From an uncultured Algibacter sp. (GTDB lineage: Bacteria; Bacteroidota; Bacteroidia; Flavobacteriales; Flavobacteriaceae): a DNA stretch of 44,995 nucleotides. Where the stretch lies: the NCBI GenBank assembly GCA_947502405.1, contig CANMZT010000021.1:1-44995 (forward strand), written 5' to 3'. Position numbers and translations under genes: made by a program. The notes below the pieces were generated by a model. That model was given only the letters and a program-made list of their open reading frames with translations. It was not told where the DNA came from and ran no database searches. Positions 1-7,596 of the stretch are shown here, one piece after another. The stretch's first letter is position 1. Each line of letters opens with the position of its first letter.

Positions 1-2
1 TT

Positions 3-56
3 TACAAGGAACAAAAAGCAACCAATGGAATACTAAAAGACGTTACAGATAAATAA
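3..56 (+). CDS. C-terminal end of an unidentified protein (partial)
   Basis: The first bases read in one frame as about 17 residues ending in ILKDVTDK followed by TAA, giving a plausible C-terminus of a gene that begins left of the window. The other two frames also reach stops quickly, so the choice rests only on the ordinary-looking lysine/aspartate-rich composition. In many genomes ExbD genes follow ExbB or other ExbD genes, but these few residues cannot identify the protein. Confidence 0.3.
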   Translation, partial: YKEQKATNGILKDVTDK

Positions 57-84
57 TGTCTTTTAAATCAACTTTCAACAACCT

Positions 85-105
85 GTGCTGAACTTGTTTC
101 AGTAT
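85..105. repeat. Dispersed palindrome, CTGAACTTGTTTCAG family (copy 1)
   Basis: GTGCTGAACTTGTTTCAGTA(T) contains the inverted repeat CTGAA..TTCAG. Its reverse complement occurs again at 34943-34963 with one base changed, and a shorter relative lies at 35145-35161. Palindromes of this type (..GCTGAACTTGTTTCAGC..) are, from general knowledge, frequent between genes in Flavobacteriaceae. Here it lies between the partial left-edge gene and exbD. Confidence 0.6.
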
Positions 106-125
106 CAATTTAAAATCAATCAAAA

Positions 126-260
126 ATGAAATCTTTCACTAAAATATCTAGACGCTTAGATGCTATTACTCAGCAAAACTTGTTAAATAATAAGCGTATT
201 GTAGATTTTCAAACGTCTCATTCTGGCATCTGGAAAGGAACAAAGCGATACGTCCACTAA
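126..260 (+). CDS. Possible 44-aa basic small protein
   Basis: ATG to TAA encodes 44 residues starting MKSFTKISRR and ending GTKRYVH. The product is basic, has no signal peptide or membrane segment, and matches no family I recognise. It sits in the 275-bp gap between the partial left-edge gene and exbD, just after the palindrome at 85-105. Nothing independent (ribosome binding site, promoter, conservation) supports translation, so it may be a chance frame. Confidence 0.25.
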   Translation: MKSFTKISRRLDAITQQNLLNNKRIVDFQTSHSGIWKGTKRYVH

Positions 261-331
261 ATTAGTATACTTGTAGTTATGGTATTGTTTTTGTGACATA
301 ATCAGCACATTAACATTTAAATACTATAATT

Positions 332-889
332 ATGAGACACTCAAAATTAGTACCTGAAGTAAATGCGGGGTCTATGGCAGACATCGCATTTTTATTACTC
401 ATTTTTTTCCTAGTTACGGCAACAATATCTTCAGATCAAGGCATTAACAGAATGCTTCCGAGAGAATGTCCTCCAGGAATGGATTGTAAAAGCGATATTA
501 ATGAACGTAATATTTTGCGAATTACCATTAATAACAAAGACGAAGTTATGGTTGAAGATAACATTGTCCCATTAAATCAACTCAAAGATCTTACTAAAGC
601 ATTTTTAGACAATAATGGAGATGGTACTTGTGCGTATTGCAACGGTGAGAAATTTATTAATGCATCAGATAACCCAAAAGCAGCTGTGGTTTCATTACAA
701 AATGGAAAGCTAACTACTTACAAAACGTTTATTGCTGTTCAAAACGAATTAACTAAAGCATATTATGAATTGCGACAAGCTTATAGTTTAAAAGTGCTAA
801 ACAAATCCTCAGATAAATTAACTAAAGAGGAAATGAAAAAGGTTAAAGATGCTTATCCTTTTATTCTTTCTGAGGCTGAAACTAAATAA
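332..889 (+). CDS. exbD: ExbD/TolR-family biopolymer transport protein
   Basis: Inner-membrane subunit of a proton-driven ExbB-ExbD-TonB or TolQR-like motor that energises outer-membrane transport or cell-envelope processes. The 185-residue protein has a short cytoplasmic N-terminus, one transmembrane helix at about residues 15-33 (MADIAFLLLIFFLV) carrying the conserved membrane aspartate D17, then a periplasmic domain. Two cysteine pairs (RECPPGMDC near 45-53 and CAYC near 98-101) are unusual for small ExbD proteins and could form disulphides; the loop around 90-125 enlarges the usual ExbD core of about 140 residues. No exbB or tonB is next to it inside the window; partners could lie to the left. 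It converges with the 3D-domain lipoprotein, 3 bp apart. Family is clear; the substrate is not. Confidence 0.85.
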   Translation: MRHSKLVPEVNAGSMADIAFLLLIFFLVTATISSDQGINRMLPRECPPGMDCKSDINERNILRITINNKDEVMVEDNIVPLNQLKDLTKAFLDNNGDGTCAYCNGEKFINASDNPKAAVVSLQNGKLTTYKTFIAVQNELTKAYYELRQAYSLKVLNKSSDKLTKEEMKKVKDAYPFILSEAETK

Positions 890-892
890 CTA

Positions 893-1294
893 TTAATTCT
901 TTGGAATTCCGTAATCGATGCAAACACTTTTCCTACCCCATATTTTAGCTGCTTTTACATCAACTCCCATGTAAATATCAATGCGGTTTTTCCATTTAGA
1001 ATGCATTTTATCTTTTACTAAATATATCCCTTCAAGACCTTCAATCTTGACAGGGATATTGTGTTTTAATCCCAGTCTTAATAAATCTCTTGAAACAGCT
1101 ATATATTTTAATCCAGGTTTTAAGCTATCTCCAAAAGCTGTAATACTTGGGTTGGAGTTTGTTTGATAAGCTAGGGAATTATAAGCTGTAGCAATTACTA
1201 TCCTTGAATTCCAAGTATATTTATCTTCAGCTGTTTTTTGTTCTTCTTTGCAATTCAAAAGCAGTATAGCAAAAATAAAAATTGTAAAGCGCAT
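893..1294 (-). CDS. 3D (three-aspartate) domain lipoprotein
   Basis: A 133-residue probable lipoprotein. The N-terminus MRFTIFIFAILLLNC has a lipobox with Cys15 as the expected lipidation site. The mature part (about 30-130) matches the 3D domain, a double-psi beta barrel found in MltA- and YabE/Rpf-type peptidoglycan lytic enzymes: the aspartates that fit are D70 (AVSRDL), D95 (LVKDKM) and D106 (RIDIYMG), followed by the family-typical AAKIWGRKSV. The protein is little more than this domain, so it may act on or bind peptidoglycan at the outer membrane, but no catalysis has been shown for such short forms as far as I know. It is a single gene, convergent with exbD and 41 bp downstream of the E1 dehydrogenase stop side. 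Confidence 0.8.
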   Translation of the reverse strand: MRFTIFIFAILLLNCKEEQKTAEDKYTWNSRIVIATAYNSLAYQTNSNPSITAFGDSLKPGLKYIAVSRDLLRLGLKHNIPVKIEGLEGIYLVKDKMHSKWKNRIDIYMGVDVKAAKIWGRKSVCIDYGIPKN

Positions 1295-1335
1295 ACTTTT
1301 TAAAGTTTATCCTTTTGAAAGATAAGTATTAAAAA

Positions 1336-3339
1336 TTAGTATGCTAAAAGTGTTTTTAAAGCTGTTTCAAACCTGTTTTTGGGCAAATATTGATTTTCCA
1401 ACTCACTAGCGAAAGGAATAGGTGTTTCTAAACTAGCAACGCGTTTTACAGGCGCATCTAAATATTTAAAACAATGTTCCATAATTCCAGCAGAAATATC
1501 ACTAGCTATACCTCCAAAAAGTGAATCTTCTTGTAATATAATTGCTTTTCCAGTTTTCTTTACAGAACTATAAATAGTTTCTGTATCCAAAGGTTGTAAA
1601 GTTCTTAAATCTATAACATCTGCAGAAATATCTGGGTTTTTATCCAAAGTATCTAGTACCCAATGTATTGCTGCTCCATAGGATACAATAGTTATATCTG
1701 TTCCTGTTCTTAATACTGAAGCTTTACCAAATGGTAAGGTGTAATAATTAGTTGGAACATCCTGACGAATACTTCTATACAAACCTTTGTGCTCAAAAAA
1801 CAAAACAGGATTAGGATCGTTAATTGCTGTTGTTAATAGACCCTTTGCATCGTAAGGAAACGCTGGATAAACCACCTTTAATCCAGGGGTTTTTGTAAAC
1901 CAAGCTTCATTAGTTTGAGAATGAAAAGGGCCAGCTGCTACACCCCCACCACATGGCATTCTTATAACAACATCTGCATTTTGATTCCATCGATAATGAG
2001 ACTTAGCCAAATAGTTTACAACAGGATTGAAACCAGAGCTTACAAAATCTGCAAATTGCATTTCTACAACACTTTTAATACCTGCAATGGATAAACCCAT
2101 AGCCGTCTCAACTATTGCTGATTCGCATATAGGTGTATTACGAACACGATCTTTTCCAAATTGATCTATAAAACCATCAGTAATTTTAAAAACGCCACCA
2201 TATTCGGCTACATCTTGCCCCATGATAACTAAATCCTCATGCTTTTCCATACTTTGTTTTAAACCTTCTGAAATAGCATCAACAAAACGAATTTTATTTA
2301 TTTCTTTATATGTTTTAATATATTGACATTCAAATGGTTTAAATACATCATTTAATTCTTCAGTTTCATTAGGAATAATATGTTCTTCCGCGAAAGCTAC
2401 CTCTAATTGTTCATTAATTTCGTGTACAATAGCTTCTTTTATTCCAACTTCATCTGCTTCATTTAACAAATTATTCTCCTTTAGAAAAGCCTGAAAATTC
2501 AAAAGTGGATCTTTTGCTCCCCAAGTATCCATTAGTTCTTGCGGAACATACTTAGTACCACTAGCCTCTTCATGCCCACGCATTCTAAAAGTTTTAAACT
2601 CTAATAAAATAGGTCTGGGGTTATTTCTTATGCTTTTGGCTAAATCACTTACTTTTTTATAAACTTCAACTATATTATTACCATCAATAATATGAGATTC
2701 CATTCCATATCCTAAACCTCGGTCTGCTATATGCGCACAATTGTATTGTTCATTGGTTGGAGTAGATAAACCATACCCATTATTTTCAACACAAAATAAA
2801 ACTGGTAATTGCCATACCGAAGCTACATTTAACGCTTCGTGGAAATCGCCTTCACTAGTACCGCCTTCTCCAGTAAAAACAGCTGTTACATGGTTTTTGT
2901 TTTTTAGTTTTGAAGCTAAAGCTATGCCATCCGCAACCCCCAATTGTGGTCCCAAATGCGATATCATGCCTACTATTTTATATTGCTGCGTACCAAAGTG
3001 AAATGATCTGTCACGTCCTTTTGTAAATCCAGAAGCTTTTCCTTGCCATTGCGCAAATAACCTATATAATGGTATTTTTCGAGTTGTAAATACACCCAAA
3101 TTTCTGTGCATAGGTAAAATATACTCATCGTTATTTAAAGCCATAGTTACACCAACAGCTATGGCTTCTTGACCAATGCCCGAAAACCATTTGCTAATTT
3201 TACCCTGACGTAAAAGAATAAGCATCTTCTCCTCTATTAACCGAGGTTTCAACATGTTTTTATACAAATTGAGTAGAATCTGCTTATCTAATCCTTCACT
3301 ATCATAGTCTATTTTAGATGACGTTTTTAATTTTTTCAT
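1336..3339 (-). CDS. Fused E1 alpha/beta 2-oxoacid dehydrogenase (branched-chain type)
   Basis: Thiamine-diphosphate-dependent E1 of a 2-oxoacid dehydrogenase complex, most like the branched-chain (2-oxoisovalerate) enzyme, which decarboxylates 2-oxo acids and passes the acyl group to the E2 lipoyl domain, giving branched acyl-CoA primers for iso-fatty acids. The 667 residues hold the alpha subunit first (about 1-330) and the beta subunit after a short linker (about 350-667). The ThDP/Mg motif runs from GEG at 157-159 to NN at 186-187. In the beta half, VIMGQDVAEYGG, NTPICES and FADFVSSGF are typical. Alpha-beta fusion is common in Bacteroidetes. E2 and E3 are not adjacent. It is transcribed alone; a TATATTTG box lies upstream. 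Pyruvate as substrate cannot be excluded from sequence alone. The motif CTTCCGCGAAAG falls inside it at 2385-2396. Confidence 0.88.
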   Translation of the reverse strand: MKKLKTSSKIDYDSEGLDKQILLNLYKNMLKPRLIEEKMLILLRQGKISKWFSGIGQEAIAVGVTMALNNDEYILPMHRNLGVFTTRKIPLYRLFAQWQGKASGFTKGRDRSFHFGTQQYKIVGMISHLGPQLGVADGIALASKLKNKNHVTAVFTGEGGTSEGDFHEALNVASVWQLPVLFCVENNGYGLSTPTNEQYNCAHIADRGLGYGMESHIIDGNNIVEVYKKVSDLAKSIRNNPRPILLEFKTFRMRGHEEASGTKYVPQELMDTWGAKDPLLNFQAFLKENNLLNEADEVGIKEAIVHEINEQLEVAFAEEHIIPNETEELNDVFKPFECQYIKTYKEINKIRFVDAISEGLKQSMEKHEDLVIMGQDVAEYGGVFKITDGFIDQFGKDRVRNTPICESAIVETAMGLSIAGIKSVVEMQFADFVSSGFNPVVNYLAKSHYRWNQNADVVIRMPCGGGVAAGPFHSQTNEAWFTKTPGLKVVYPAFPYDAKGLLTTAINDPNPVLFFEHKGLYRSIRQDVPTNYYTLPFGKASVLRTGTDITIVSYGAAIHWVLDTLDKNPDISADVIDLRTLQPLDTETIYSSVKKTGKAIILQEDSLFGGIASDISAGIMEHCFKYLDAPVKRVASLETPIPFASELENQYLPKNRFETALKTLLAY

Positions 3340-3407
3340 GCTAATTGAAAAATGTTGAATTTGCCTTTTATTATAAAGCTTTCACAATAAAAGTCTTATT
3401 TCATTAT

Positions 3408-3415
3408 CAAATATA
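3408..3415 (-). promoter_or_regulatory. Candidate -7 box for the E1 dehydrogenase
   Basis: On the minus strand the bases read TATATTTG, a full match to the Bacteroidetes -7 consensus TAnnTTTG, about 70 bp before the ATG at 3339. No clear -33 TTTG is visible at the usual 19-21 bp spacing. Confidence 0.35.
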
Positions 3416-3482
3416 CTATAATTAGTGGTTTTTTATCTAAAAATTGCACAATACTCAATAACCATCAAATTGAATGTTTTTG

Positions 3483-3490
3483 TACATTTG
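3483..3490 (+). promoter_or_regulatory. Candidate -7 box for the 2OG-Fe(II) oxygenase gene
   Basis: TACATTTG matches TAnnTTTG and lies 29 bp before the ATG at 3520, a normal distance for this group. The -33 element is not evident (a TTG at 3470-3472 is too close). Confidence 0.4.
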
Positions 3491-3519
3491 TTTAATTCAC
3501 TCTTTAAAATCAAACAGCG

Positions 3520-4470
3520 ATGAATACCATACCAAGCGTAAATTTAAAAGATTTTCTTTCTGATAATACTGAAAGAAAACAAAGCTTTGTTGATGCCATA
3601 GGTAAAGCTTATGAAGAGATTGGTTTTGTGGCACTTAAAGGACATTTTTTAGATGATGACTTAGTAGAAAACTTATACACTGAAGTAAAGAATTTTTTTA
3701 GTTTACCAACTGAAACTAAGCAAAAATATGAAATCCCAGGTATAGGTGGGCAACGTGGATACGTGTCTTTTGGTAAAGAAAGCGCTAAAGGAAAAAAAGA
3801 AGGTGATTTAAAAGAGTTTTGGCATTTTGGTCAGTACGTAGAAGATGATGAAAAACTAAAGGCTGAATATCCTGATAATGTAATGGTTGAAGAGCTTCCA
3901 GAATTTAATGAAATAGGAAAAACAACTTACAAAATGCTTGAAAAGACAGCTAAATATGTCTTAAGAGCTTTGGCTTTGTATTTGGATTTAGAGGAAACGT
4001 ATTTTGATGAGTACATTTATAATGGAAACTCTATTTTAAGACCAATTCATTATCCGCCAATAACCAAAGAACCAGACGAAGCAGTAAGAGCTGCAGCTCA
4101 TGGTGATATAAATTTAATAACACTTTTAATGGGTGCCCAAGGACGTGGACTACAGGTTAAAAACCATAAAGGTGAATGGATTGATGCAATTGCACAACCA
4201 GATGAACTAATGATTAATGTGGGTGATATGCTTTCTCGACATACCAATAACAAATTAAAATCTACAATACATCGTGTAGTAAACCCGCCAAAAGAACTAT
4301 GGGGAACATCACGCTACTCCATTCCATTTTTTATGCACCCTGTTAGTGAGATGAAATTGAATGTTTTAGAAGGATGTGTTGATGATAATAATCCAAAAAA
4401 GTTTGATGATATTACAGCTGGTGAATTTTTAAATGAACGTTTAATTGAACTTGGTTTAATTAAAAAGTAA
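3520..4470 (+). CDS. 2-oxoglutarate/Fe(II)-dependent oxygenase, isopenicillin N synthase-like
   Basis: Cytoplasmic non-haem iron oxygenase of the isopenicillin N synthase / 2OG-Fe(II) superfamily, 316 residues, the usual length. The N-terminal domain (about 5-130) begins IPSVNLKDFL and contains EIGFVALKGH, as in DIOX_N. The C-terminal double-stranded beta helix carries the iron triad H194-x-D196 (AAHGDI) and H251 (STIHRVV), and the 2-oxoglutarate-binding R265-x-S267 (RYSIPFF). Family members hydroxylate, desaturate or cyclise small molecules; the substrate here cannot be read from sequence. It heads a run of plus-strand genes, 29 bp before the SUI1-like gene, which suggests co-transcription without showing a shared function. 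Highly similar stand-alone genes are, to my knowledge, common in flavobacteria, so this is not evidence for a secondary-metabolite cluster. Confidence 0.87.
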   Translation: MNTIPSVNLKDFLSDNTERKQSFVDAIGKAYEEIGFVALKGHFLDDDLVENLYTEVKNFFSLPTETKQKYEIPGIGGQRGYVSFGKESAKGKKEGDLKEFWHFGQYVEDDEKLKAEYPDNVMVEELPEFNEIGKTTYKMLEKTAKYVLRALALYLDLEETYFDEYIYNGNSILRPIHYPPITKEPDEAVRAAAHGDINLITLLMGAQGRGLQVKNHKGEWIDAIAQPDELMINVGDMLSRHTNNKLKSTIHRVVNPPKELWGTSRYSIPFFMHPVSEMKLNVLEGCVDDNNPKKFDDITAGEFLNERLIELGLIKK

Positions 4471-4499
4471 ATTACAAACTACTGAATATTAAGAGAACT

Positions 4500-4829
4500 A
4501 TGGATTTACAAGATCAGCTTAAAAACTTATTCCCAGACCATGTTAAGGAAGAAGTAAAATCAAATAATAGTGAGGATTCTGGAATATGGATACAAGACGA
4601 TCCTATAATTTGTAAATACGAAAAACGAAAAGGCAAACCAATTACTATTCTTGAAGGTTATACAGGAGCCACTGAAGATTTTAAAATACTCGCCAAAGAC
4701 ATTAAAACAAAACTTAGTGTTGGTGGAAGTTTTAAAGATGATAAAATTATAATTCAAGGCGATTTCCGTGATAAAATCATGCAAATATTAAAGGATAAAG
4801 GTTTTAAAGTAAAACGCGTAGGCGGATAA
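4500..4829 (+). CDS. SUI1/eIF1-family translation factor (YciH-like)
   Basis: A 109-residue protein with an N-terminal tail (1-40) and a SUI1 fold (about 40-108): RKGKPITILEGYTG, then KTKLSVGGSFKDD and IIIQGDFRDKIMQILKDKGF, the standard SUI1/eIF1 pattern with the basic edge that contacts the small ribosomal subunit. Bacterial YciH homologues influence start-site fidelity and translation under stress; the role in Bacteroidetes is not well established. The gene lies 29 bp after the oxygenase and 3 bp before the DUF1835 gene, so it is probably part of a transcript extending to 6636. Confidence 0.85.
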   Translation: MDLQDQLKNLFPDHVKEEVKSNNSEDSGIWIQDDPIICKYEKRKGKPITILEGYTGATEDFKILAKDIKTKLSVGGSFKDDKIIIQGDFRDKIMQILKDKGFKVKRVGG

Positions 4830-4832
4830 TAT

Positions 4833-5777
4833 ATGGAGAATAATATTTTGCACATCACCAACGGCGGTGTTTTAACGTCATATTTGCAGGAATTACAAAT
4901 TGAAGGTGAAATAGTCACATGGCAGGAAATGCTCTGTGAAGGCCCTACTCAAGAAATTGTACACTCCACTAGTTTAATTAAAAAAAGAGCGGAATTTTTA
5001 AATGAGTTTTACGATGTAGAACTTGATTTAAATAAAATAGACTTTGCCCTATCGCAATTAGACAAAGCAAATGAGCGATATACCGAAGTTGTCATTTGGT
5101 TTGAGTATGATTTATTTTGCCATATTAATATGCTTGCAGTAATTAATATGCTAAAGCAAAAAAGTATTGACCTTCCAATATATTTAGTTTGCAGTGGTAG
5201 AATTTCTGGGATAGATGGATTAAAAGGTTTAGGAGAATTAAGTTCTGAGCAATTATTAAAACACTATAAGAATAAAATAAAACTAAGCGAAGAAGATTTA
5301 GATTTGGCAATAACACTTTGGCAAATTTACTGCGGTGTAGATCACAATCTTTTGAAGCCTTATATTGTTAAAACATCTTCTTTTGAATATCTAAGCAATT
5401 GTTTAAAGGCTCACTTAAAACGATTCCCCGATTCTGTTACAGGATTAAATACGCTAGAAACCAACGTTTTAAATCTTATAAGAGAAAACGATATAAAATC
5501 GAAACACCATTTATTAGGTTATACACTAAACTACCAAGGTTTTTACGGTTATGGCGATTTACAACTTAAACGCATAATTGATTACTTAGAGCCTTTTTAT
5601 GTAGTCACTAAAGACAGTGTAAAACTCAACAGAAAAGGGCATGAAATTCTTCTTGGCCAATACAATGCTTCCAAAGATTTTGATAGTGATATTGTTTTTG
5701 GTGGCGTTAAAAAAAGTCATTTTAAATTCAATAAAAAACAAAATAAACTCATCAAAACAGTTATAAATGCCGATTAA
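4833..5777 (+). CDS. DUF1835 domain-containing protein
   Basis: A 314-residue soluble protein without signal peptide. The first 125 residues (ILHITNGGVLTSYLQE, then TWQEMLCEGP and VIWFEYDLFCHINML) match the DUF1835 pattern, a domain of unknown function in many bacteria. The C-terminal half resembles the winged-helix-like part of these proteins (LLGYTLNYQGFYGYGDLQLKRI), which could bind nucleic acid, but this is inference. It starts 3 bp after the SUI1-like gene and overlaps the nucleoside phosphorylase by 11 bp, so the three are very likely one operon. No biochemical role can be named. Confidence 0.75.
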   Translation: MENNILHITNGGVLTSYLQELQIEGEIVTWQEMLCEGPTQEIVHSTSLIKKRAEFLNEFYDVELDLNKIDFALSQLDKANERYTEVVIWFEYDLFCHINMLAVINMLKQKSIDLPIYLVCSGRISGIDGLKGLGELSSEQLLKHYKNKIKLSEEDLDLAITLWQIYCGVDHNLLKPYIVKTSSFEYLSNCLKAHLKRFPDSVTGLNTLETNVLNLIRENDIKSKHHLLGYTLNYQGFYGYGDLQLKRIIDYLEPFYVVTKDSVKLNRKGHEILLGQYNASKDFDSDIVFGGVKKSHFKFNKKQNKLIKTVINAD

Positions 5778-6636
5778 AGAATCTGAACTTATTTTAAATC
5801 CAGATGGAAGTATTTATCACCTGAATTTAAAACCAGAACATATTTCAAAAACCATAATTTTTGTTGGAGATCAAGATCGTGTTGCAAAAGTAACTGCCCA
5901 TTTTGATTCTATTGAATTTGAAACTCAAAAACGTGAATTCAAAACTCAAACTGGTAGCTATAAAGGAAAACGTATTTCTGTAATTTCAACAGGTATAGGT
6001 CCAGATAATATTGACATTGTATTAAACGAATTGGACGCTTTGGTTAATATAGATTTTAAATCAAAAACTCTAAAAGAAAAACTAACAAGTTTAGATATTA
6101 TCAGAATTGGTACTTCTGGGGCGTTGCAGCCCAATATTCCAATAGATTCATTTTTGCTAAGTTCACATGCACTTGACATAAATGGTATGTTACATTTTTA
6201 TGATGTAAAAAAAATAGAAACACCAGATATTCAAAACGCTTTTATAGAACAAACAAAGTGGTCTAATAACAAATCAAAACCTATTATAATTTCTGGTAGC
6301 TCTTACTTAAAAAACAAGTTTATAAGCAGGAAGACTTATGAAGGATTAACTGCAACAGCTGGAGGTTTCTATGGGCCACAAGGACGTGTTCTGAGACTGG
6401 AATTACAGGACTCGCATCTAAATTCTAAAATGGATGCGTTTGAATATCAAAATACTAAAATAACCAACTTTGAGATGGAAACTTCAGCTATCTATGGTTT
6501 ATCAAAACTTCTAGGTCATGAGTCTATTTCATTAAACGCTATAATTGCTAACAGATCTAATGGTACCTTCAGTAAAAAACCTAGTAAAGTTATTGAGGAC
6601 TTAATTTTATATACACTAAATAAAATTGCAGAATAA
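5767..6636 (+). CDS. Nucleoside phosphorylase (uridine/purine phosphorylase family)
   Basis: A 289-residue enzyme of the PNP/UDP phosphorylase superfamily, which splits nucleosides with phosphate into base and ribose-1-phosphate for salvage. Visible features: a phosphate-site-like ISTGIGPDNIDIVLNEL, RIGTSGALQPNIPI, and the base/ribose-binding NFEMETSAIYGLSKL with its conserved E-M-E. The closest type is uridine phosphorylase-like, but I cannot assign the base with confidence. The ATG overlaps the last 11 bp of the DUF1835 gene, and the next gene starts 12 bp after its stop. This tight coupling suggests translational linkage. Confidence 0.83.
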   Translation: MPIKESELILNPDGSIYHLNLKPEHISKTIIFVGDQDRVAKVTAHFDSIEFETQKREFKTQTGSYKGKRISVISTGIGPDNIDIVLNELDALVNIDFKSKTLKEKLTSLDIIRIGTSGALQPNIPIDSFLLSSHALDINGMLHFYDVKKIETPDIQNAFIEQTKWSNNKSKPIIISGSSYLKNKFISRKTYEGLTATAGGFYGPQGRVLRLELQDSHLNSKMDAFEYQNTKITNFEMETSAIYGLSKLLGHESISLNAIIANRSNGTFSKKPSKVIEDLILYTLNKIAE

Positions 6637-6648
6637 ACAATTTATTTT

Positions 6649-7503
6649 ATGAAGAAAGTAAATATTGGTGGGGTACCAGAGCATTTTAATTTGGCTTGGT
6701 ATTTAACACTTAAGGAAGGTGAATACAAGGCACAAGACATAAACTTACGTTGGCACGATTACTATGGTGGTACAGGTGCGATGTGTAAAGCGTTAAGAGA
6801 AGGAGAAATTGATATTGCGGTTATTTTAACTGAAGGTATCATTAAAGATATTATTGCTGGAAACCCAAGTAAAATTGTTCAAACTTTCGTTGAAACACCT
6901 CTAGTTTGGGGCGTACATGTAGCTCATAATTCAACCTACAAAAAAGTTGAGGATTTAAAAGGAACCAAAGCAGCTATTAGTCGATATGGGTCAGGGTCAC
7001 ATTTGATGGCATATATAAATGCTGAAAACCATAATTGGAATCTTGAAAAAGATTTAGATTTTGAAGTTATTAAAAACCTTGATGGTGCAGTTGAAGGTTT
7101 AACCAATGGCATTGCAGATTATTTTTTATGGGAAAAATTCACCACTAAACCCATAGTTGATGATGGTATTTTTAGACGTATAGACAACTGCCCTTCTCCG
7201 TGGCCATGTTTCGTTATTGCTGTAAGAAATGAATTTATTGAAAAAAATGAACGTGATTTAAAAGTAATTTTAGAGATTATTAATAACACTACAAGAGAAT
7301 TTAAAAACATCCCTTCTATTGATAAAACCATAGCTAATCGTTACGAACAGCAACTTGAAGATGTTCAAGAATGGTTAGGTATAACTGAGTGGTCTCAAGA
7401 ATTAATTGATAAAAAAACAGTTATGAATGTTCAGAAAGAATTGCATGCATTAAATATTATTCCCGAGATAGTTGATTATAAAAAACTAACTCACAAACTC
7501 TAG
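6649..7503 (+). CDS. Periplasmic-binding-fold protein lacking a signal peptide
   Basis: A 284-residue protein with the type-2 periplasmic binding protein fold seen in NMT1/THI5- and SsuA-like proteins: MKKVNIGGVPEHFNLAWYL at the start, then GGTGAMCKALREGEIDIAV and VEDLKGTKAAISRYGSGSH, the classic lobe motifs. Unlike transporter binding proteins it begins directly with the first beta strand and has no signal peptide or lipobox, so it should be cytoplasmic. No permease or ATPase genes adjoin it. THI5-like proteins act in pyrimidine/thiamine synthesis and other members act in menaquinone synthesis (MqnA/D), so an enzymatic or sensory role is possible, but none is shown. It follows the nucleoside phosphorylase by 12 bp. 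Confidence 0.75.
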   Translation: MKKVNIGGVPEHFNLAWYLTLKEGEYKAQDINLRWHDYYGGTGAMCKALREGEIDIAVILTEGIIKDIIAGNPSKIVQTFVETPLVWGVHVAHNSTYKKVEDLKGTKAAISRYGSGSHLMAYINAENHNWNLEKDLDFEVIKNLDGAVEGLTNGIADYFLWEKFTTKPIVDDGIFRRIDNCPSPWPCFVIAVRNEFIEKNERDLKVILEIINNTTREFKNIPSIDKTIANRYEQQLEDVQEWLGITEWSQELIDKKTVMNVQKELHALNIIPEIVDYKKLTHKL

Positions 7504-7568
7504 CCTTTTCTCCAAAATAGTAAATGTTAATAATTTACCAAAAAGAATAATAAAGTTTCTCTATTCGT

Positions 7569-7576
7569 TATTTTTG
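7569..7576 (+). promoter_or_regulatory. Candidate -7 box for the TlpA-like gene
   Basis: TATTTTTG fits TAnnTTTG and lies 20 bp upstream of the ATG at 7597; no good -33 element is visible. The 93-bp gap after the preceding stop supports a separate promoter. Confidence 0.35.
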
Positions 7577-7596
7577 ATACTTATAAAGTTTATAAA

